Assembly: GCF_051380875.1 (NCBI RefSeq)
Contig: NZ_JBNYXW010000001.1
Coordinates: 124,001 to 188,000, forward strand
DNA length: 64,000 bases
Source: Janthinobacterium sp051380875
GTDB taxonomy: Bacteria; Pseudomonadota; Gammaproteobacteria; Burkholderiales; Burkholderiaceae_D
Direction of reading: 5' to 3'
The notes below the pieces were generated by a model. That model saw only the letters and a program-made list of their open reading frames with translations, was not told where the DNA came from and did no database searches. The position numbers and the translations under genes are program-made. How positions within the stretch are numbered: position 1 is the first letter of the stretch; each line of letters starts with the position of its first letter. This document shows positions 60,717-64,000 of the stretch, in pieces.

Positions 60717-61694
60717 ATGTTGATCAAGCGCAGTCCCAACGGCATTGAGTTGCCGTATTCTTCCGAAATCACACCGCGTGCCGTGTTTGAATCGCGCCGC
60801 AGTTTCATCAAGCAAGTCGCGCTGGGCTCGATTTCCAGCGCGGCGCTGCTGGAAATGGCCAACCGCGAGGCGTTCGCACAAGGCACCAATCCCAAGCTGG
60901 CCGCCAAGCTCAATCCCGCCTACTCGGCGCTGGAAAAGCAGACGGCCTACAAAGACGCCACCACCTACAATAATTTCTACGAGTTCGGCACGGACAAGAG
61001 CGATCCCGCGCAAAACGCGAATACCCTGCGCACGCGCCCCTGGACGGTCAGCATCGAAGGCGAGGTCAAGAAACCGATGACGCTGGACCTCGATGCGCTG
61101 CTGAAACTGGCGCCACTGGAAGAGCGCGTCTACCGCCTGCGCTGCGTGGAAGGCTGGTCGATGGTCATTCCGTGGATTGGTTATTCCTTCTCGGAAATTA
61201 TCAAGAAGGTCGAGCCGACGGGCAATGCCAAGTATGTGGAATTCGTCACCCTGGCCGACAAGAAGCAGATGCCGGGCCTGGGCAGCCGCGTGCTGCAGTG
61301 GCCATATGTGGAAGGCTTGCGCATCGACGAGGCGAATCACCCGCTGACCTTGTTGACCCTGGGCATGTATGGCGAAACCTTGCCGAACCAGAATGGCGCG
61401 CCCGTGCGCATGGTATTGCCGTGGAAATATGGTTTCAAGTCGGCCAAGTCCATCGTCAAGATTCGTTTCGTCAAGGAACAGCCGCGCACGGCCTGGAACC
61501 TGGCGGCGCCGTCCGAATACGGTTTTTATTCCAACGTGAACCCGAACGTGGACCATCCGCGCTGGTCGCAGGCCAGCGAGCGGCGCATCGGCGAAGATGG
61601 TTTCCTCACGCGCAAGCGCAAGACGCTGATGTACAACGGCTATAACGATGTCGCCTCGCTGTATGCGGGCATGGATCTGAAGAAATTCTTTTAA
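60717..61694 (+). CDS. msrP: Protein-methionine-sulfoxide reductase catalytic subunit MsrP
   Basis: 325 residues. A twin-arginine signal (SRRSFIKQVALGS) shows folded export with its molybdopterin cofactor. The molybdenum ligand is Cys143 in YRLRCVEGWSMVIPW. The PGLGSRVLQWPYVEGLRIDE and MVLPWKYGFKSAKSIVKI stretches are typical. It repairs oxidised methionine in periplasmic proteins, taking electrons from MsrQ. It lies 9 bases before msrQ; the promoter is in the 85-base gap after ccsA. Confidence 0.97.
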   Translation: MLIKRSPNGIELPYSSEITPRAVFESRRSFIKQVALGSISSAALLEMANREAFAQGTNPKLAAKLNPAYSALEKQTAYKDATTYNNFYEFGTDKSDPAQNANTLRTRPWTVSIEGEVKKPMTLDLDALLKLAPLEERVYRLRCVEGWSMVIPWIGYSFSEIIKKVEPTGNAKYVEFVTLADKKQMPGLGSRVLQWPYVEGLRIDEANHPLTLLTLGMYGETLPNQNGAPVRMVLPWKYGFKSAKSIVKIRFVKEQPRTAWNLAAPSEYGFYSNVNPNVDHPRWSQASERRIGEDGFLTRKRKTLMYNGYNDVASLYAGMDLKKFF

Positions 61695-61703
61695 GGAAGC
61701 AGC

Positions 61704-62357
61704 ATGGCCATCAACCCTACGCCCAGACAGCTGTCGCTGCTGAAAAGCCTGATTTTCCTGCTGGCGCTGATTCCTTTTGCGCGCATGGTCTGGCTGACTT
61801 ACACGGGGCAACTGGTGGAGCCGCTGGAATTCATCACGCGCGGCACGGGCGACTGGACCCTGTATTTTCTCTGCATCAGCCTGACTGTTACGCCCTTGCG
61901 GCGCATCACGCAGTGGAACTGGCTGATCAAGCTGCGGCGCATGCTGGGCCTGTTTGCGTTTTTCTACGCGGCACTGCACTTCACCACCTTCCTGTGGTTT
62001 GATCATTTCTTTGACGTGCAGGAAATGTGGAAGGATGTGCTCAAGCGGCCGTTCATCACCGTGGGTTTTATCACCTTTGTCTTGCTGATCCCGCTGGCCG
62101 TGACGAGCACGAATGGCATGCTCAAGCGCCTGGGCGGCAAGCGCTGGCAGTGGCTGCACCGGCTGATCTACGTGATCGCGCCGCTGGGCATCCTGCACTT
62201 CTGGTGGATGAAGGCAGGCAAGCATAATTTCGCGCAACCGACGCTGTTTGGTATCATCGTCGCGTTACTGCTGTTAATACGCGTGTATTATGCTTGGAGC
62301 AAGCGCTTAAAAAGCGCTAGGGCGGCCGCTGCCGCCACCCCAGTACGCTCTGTTTAG
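61704..62357 (+). CDS. msrQ: Haem-binding membrane subunit MsrQ
   Basis: 217 residues with about six helices and conserved His residues for two haems (FFYAALHFTTFLWFDHFF; WQWLHRLIYVIAPLGILHFW). It passes respiratory-chain electrons to MsrP. Its stop overlaps the convergent lptM stop by a few bases. Confidence 0.96.
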   Translation: MAINPTPRQLSLLKSLIFLLALIPFARMVWLTYTGQLVEPLEFITRGTGDWTLYFLCISLTVTPLRRITQWNWLIKLRRMLGLFAFFYAALHFTTFLWFDHFFDVQEMWKDVLKRPFITVGFITFVLLIPLAVTSTNGMLKRLGGKRWQWLHRLIYVIAPLGILHFWWMKAGKHNFAQPTLFGIIVALLLLIRVYYAWSKRLKSARAAAAATPVRSV

Positions 62358-62536
62358 GTCAGCGGCACGATCACGGGTGGCGGCGGCACGGGCGCCGGTT
62401 CGATCGGCCCTTTTGCCGGCGCGCCTTTGGCCGCCGGCGGCTTGGGCAGGTACAGGGGGCCGGGCTGGCCGCAGCCAGCCAGGACGCTAGAGACCACAAT
62501 GGCAATGCCGATATAAAACGCTTTGGATGACTTCAC
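62354..62536 (-). CDS. lptM: LPS translocon maturation lipoprotein LptM (YifL)
   Basis: About 60 residues. A lipoprotein signal from GTG at 62536 (reading MKSSKAFYIGIAIVVSSV) ends in the lipobox LAGC, and the mature part begins CGQPGPLYLPKPP, the LptM signature. LptM assists oxidative maturation of LptD in the LPS translocon. A GTG 12 bases upstream (62548) is an alternative start; an ATG at 62578 would collide with cyaY. In many proteobacteria lysA follows lptM; here it does not. Confidence 0.88.
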   Translation of the reverse strand: MKSSKAFYIGIAIVVSSVLAGCGQPGPLYLPKPPAAKGAPAKGPIEPAPVPPPPVIVPLT

Positions 62537-62576
62537 GATTAGAATCACGGTTTGATTAAGATCTTTGGAGTGTAGC

Positions 62577-62906
62577 ATGAGCGAATCGGAATTCCTGGCC
62601 CTGGCCGAAGCCACCCTGACCGGCATCGAGGCGGCGCTGGACCGGCTGAACGATGCGGACGTGCTCGACGTCGAATGCAGCCGCAGCGGCAATGTGCTGG
62701 AGATCGAGTTCATCGATAACGGCACGAAAATCATCGTCAACAGTCAGGCCCCCATGCGCGAAATGTGGGTGGCGGCCCGTTCCGGCGGTTTCCATTACAA
62801 ACGCGTGGGCGACGAGTGGATCAACACGCGCGACGGTTCCGAACTGTTTGCGGCCCTGTCCACCATGGCCAGCGAGCAGTCGGGTGCAGCCGTCGTGCTG
62901 AAATAA
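62577..62906 (+). CDS. cyaY: Frataxin-like iron-binding protein CyaY
   Basis: 109 residues, the whole frataxin fold. The acidic first helix (MSESEFLALAEATLTGIEA) binds iron, followed by VLDVECSRSGNVLEIEF, IIVNSQAPMREMWVAARSGG and HYKRVGDEWINTRDG. It modulates IscS-based iron-sulfur cluster assembly. The start is ATG after TTGGAG. An in-frame ATG four codons upstream is less well placed. It is divergent from lptM and convergent with the PBP1A gene. Confidence 0.96.
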   Translation: MSESEFLALAEATLTGIEAALDRLNDADVLDVECSRSGNVLEIEFIDNGTKIIVNSQAPMREMWVAARSGGFHYKRVGDEWINTRDGSELFAALSTMASEQSGAAVVLK

Positions 62907-62926
62907 TTCTTTGCGTCGCGCGCAAT

Positions 62927-62959
62927 AAAAAAGGGCAGACTGTGCAGTCTGCCCTTTTT
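62927..62959. terminator. Bidirectional terminator between cyaY and the PBP1A gene
   Basis: A 9-bp perfect stem (GGGCAGACT/AGTCTGCCC) with a four-base loop is flanked by A6 and T5, serving both genes. Confidence 0.93.
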
Positions 62960-62972
62960 GCATTGTTGCCGC

Positions 62973-64000
62973 TTAGAACAATTCGTTCTTGACGGCTTCC
63001 TTGGCTTTTTCTTCATCCGGCGTGCCGCGCGCCGCGCCTTCCAGGCTGCCCACGCCCGTGCCCGGTGGGTTTTCCGCGTAGTAATACTCGTCGCCGACGC
63101 GAATCAAGCCTTCCGGTACGGCGCGTTCTTCGACAGGGATGCTTTTCAGGGCTTTCGCCATGTAGTTGACCCAGATTGGCAAGGCCAGGCCGCCGCCCGT
63201 TTCCTTGTTGCCCAGGTTGCGCGGCTGGTCGTAGCCGATCCAGGCGATGCCCACCAGCTTGGCCTGGTAGCCGGCGAACCACGCATCGATGGAATCGTTG
63301 GTGGTACCCGTCTTGCCGGCCAGGTCAGGGCGCTTCAATGCCATGGCCTTGTTCGCCGTGCCGAAGCGCACCACGTCGTTGAGCATGCTGTTCATCATGA
63401 AGGCATTGCGCTCGTCGATGACGCGGTTGGCTTCCTCGCCCGCCAGGTCTGGCTTGGCTTGCGACAAGATATTGCCATCGCTATCGGTCACCTTGGCGAT
63501 CAGGTAAGGGTTGATCTTGTAGCCGCCGTTGGCGAACACGGCATACGCGCCCGCCATCTGCAGCGGCGTGACGTTGCCGGCGCCCAGGGCCAGGGTCAGG
63601 TACGGTGGATTCTTGTCCGCGTCAAAGCCGAAGCGCGTCGCGTATTCCTGGCCATACTTGGCGCCGATTTTGTGCAGGATGCGGATGGAAATCATGTTTT
63701 TCGATTTCATCAAGCCCTTGCGCATGGTCATCGGCCCATCGTACTTGCTGTCGTAGTTCTTCGGTTCCCACGCCTGGCCGCCCGTCTGGCCCGCGTCGAA
63801 CGAGATCGGCGCATCGTTGATGATGGTCGCTGGCGACAGGCCCCGTTCCAGCGAGGCGGAATAGATGAACGGCTTGAAGGCCGAACCGGGCTGGCGCCAG
63901 GCCTGCGTGACGTGGTTGAACTTGTTGCGGTTGTAATCGAAGCCGCCCACCATGGCGCGGATGGCGCCGTCGGTGGTGCTGGCCGAAACGAAGGCCGACT
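62973..64000 (-). CDS. mrcA: Penicillin-binding protein 1A, C-terminal part
   Basis: The last ~342 residues of a class A PBP; the glycosyltransferase domain and N-terminus lie beyond the right edge. The transpeptidase SxxK is in WRQPGSAFKPFIY, SxN is in MKSKNMISIRIL and KTG is in AGKTGTTNDSIDAWFAG. The segment before SxxK (AMVGGFDYNRNKFN) is typical of PBP1A. It cross-links peptidoglycan in the periplasm. The C-terminal tail (AARGTPDEEKAKEAVKNELF) is charged. Confidence 0.95.
   Translation of the reverse strand, partial: SAFVSASTTDGAIRAMVGGFDYNRNKFNHVTQAWRQPGSAFKPFIYSASLERGLSPATIINDAPISFDAGQTGGQAWEPKNYDSKYDGPMTMRKGLMKSKNMISIRILHKIGAKYGQEYATRFGFDADKNPPYLTLALGAGNVTPLQMAGAYAVFANGGYKINPYLIAKVTDSDGNILSQAKPDLAGEEANRVIDERNAFMMNSMLNDVVRFGTANKAMALKRPDLAGKTGTTNDSIDAWFAGYQAKLVGIAWIGYDQPRNLGNKETGGGLALPIWVNYMAKALKSIPVEERAVPEGLIRVGDEYYYAENPPGTGVGSLEGAARGTPDEEKAKEAVKNELF

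Overview
The window is a 64 kb chromosomal segment from a GC-rich betaproteobacterium, most likely of the Oxalobacteraceae (Janthinobacterium/Massilia/Duganella type). The evidence for this placement is the r-protein sequences, the rpsL-rpsG-fusA-tuf-rpsJ and rpsD-rpoA-rplQ gene order, system II cytochrome c maturation beside a cytochrome c4, the lptM/cyaY/ponA cluster and a PEP-CTERM protein. The placement is inferred from gene content and is not backed by a database search. I found no tRNA, rRNA, CRISPR array, insertion sequence or integrase.

Bases 1-9.3 kb hold secreted hydrolases (two M1-type peptidases, a serine hydrolase), an exported methyltransferase, a PNPOx-like flavoprotein divergent from a PdxR/MocR regulator, a spermidine-synthase-like protein and a PEP-CTERM protein. 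Bases 9.3-16.8 kb form one minus-strand operon: MacA-like adaptor, ABC ATPase, two FtsX-type permeases, an NtrC-type response regulator and its NtrY-like kinase. Just upstream of the first gene is a sigma-54-type -24/-12 element and an array of five TGTCC repeats. A membrane-anchored MutS-like ATPase and a phosphoethanolamine-transferase-like sulfatase follow (16.9-20.5 kb).

Bases 20.6-44.9 kb carry the str, S10, spc and alpha translation operons. The S10 operon is physically split. rpsJ (with tuf) is separated from rplC by about 4.9 kb holding a 46-bp near-perfect palindrome, a strong intrinsic terminator, a small TPR-like lipoprotein and a creB-creC-creD cluster. Both creB and creC carry a single-base frameshift, while creD is open. 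rplC has its own promoter. The rest of the order is conventional: rplC-D-W-B, rpsS, rplV, rpsC, rplP, rpmC, rpsQ // rplN-X-E, rpsN, rpsH, rplF, rplR, rpsE, rpmD, rplO, secY, infA, rpmJ, rpsM, rpsK // rpsD, rpoA, rplQ.

Bases 45-57 kb hold dsbD, a Spy/CpxP-like periplasmic protein divergent from a response regulator-kinase pair, and an RND efflux adaptor plus pump without an outer-membrane channel. A zinc-ribbon/proline-rich membrane protein, the ribosome-assembly GTPase engB and cytochrome c4 follow. Bases 57.3-64 kb hold resB and ccsA (system II haem ligation), msrP-msrQ (periplasmic methionine sulfoxide repair), lptM, cyaY and the C-terminal part of penicillin-binding protein 1A. DsbD, ResB/CcsA, cytochrome c4 and MsrPQ form a thematically linked set handling periplasmic thiols, haem and oxidative damage.
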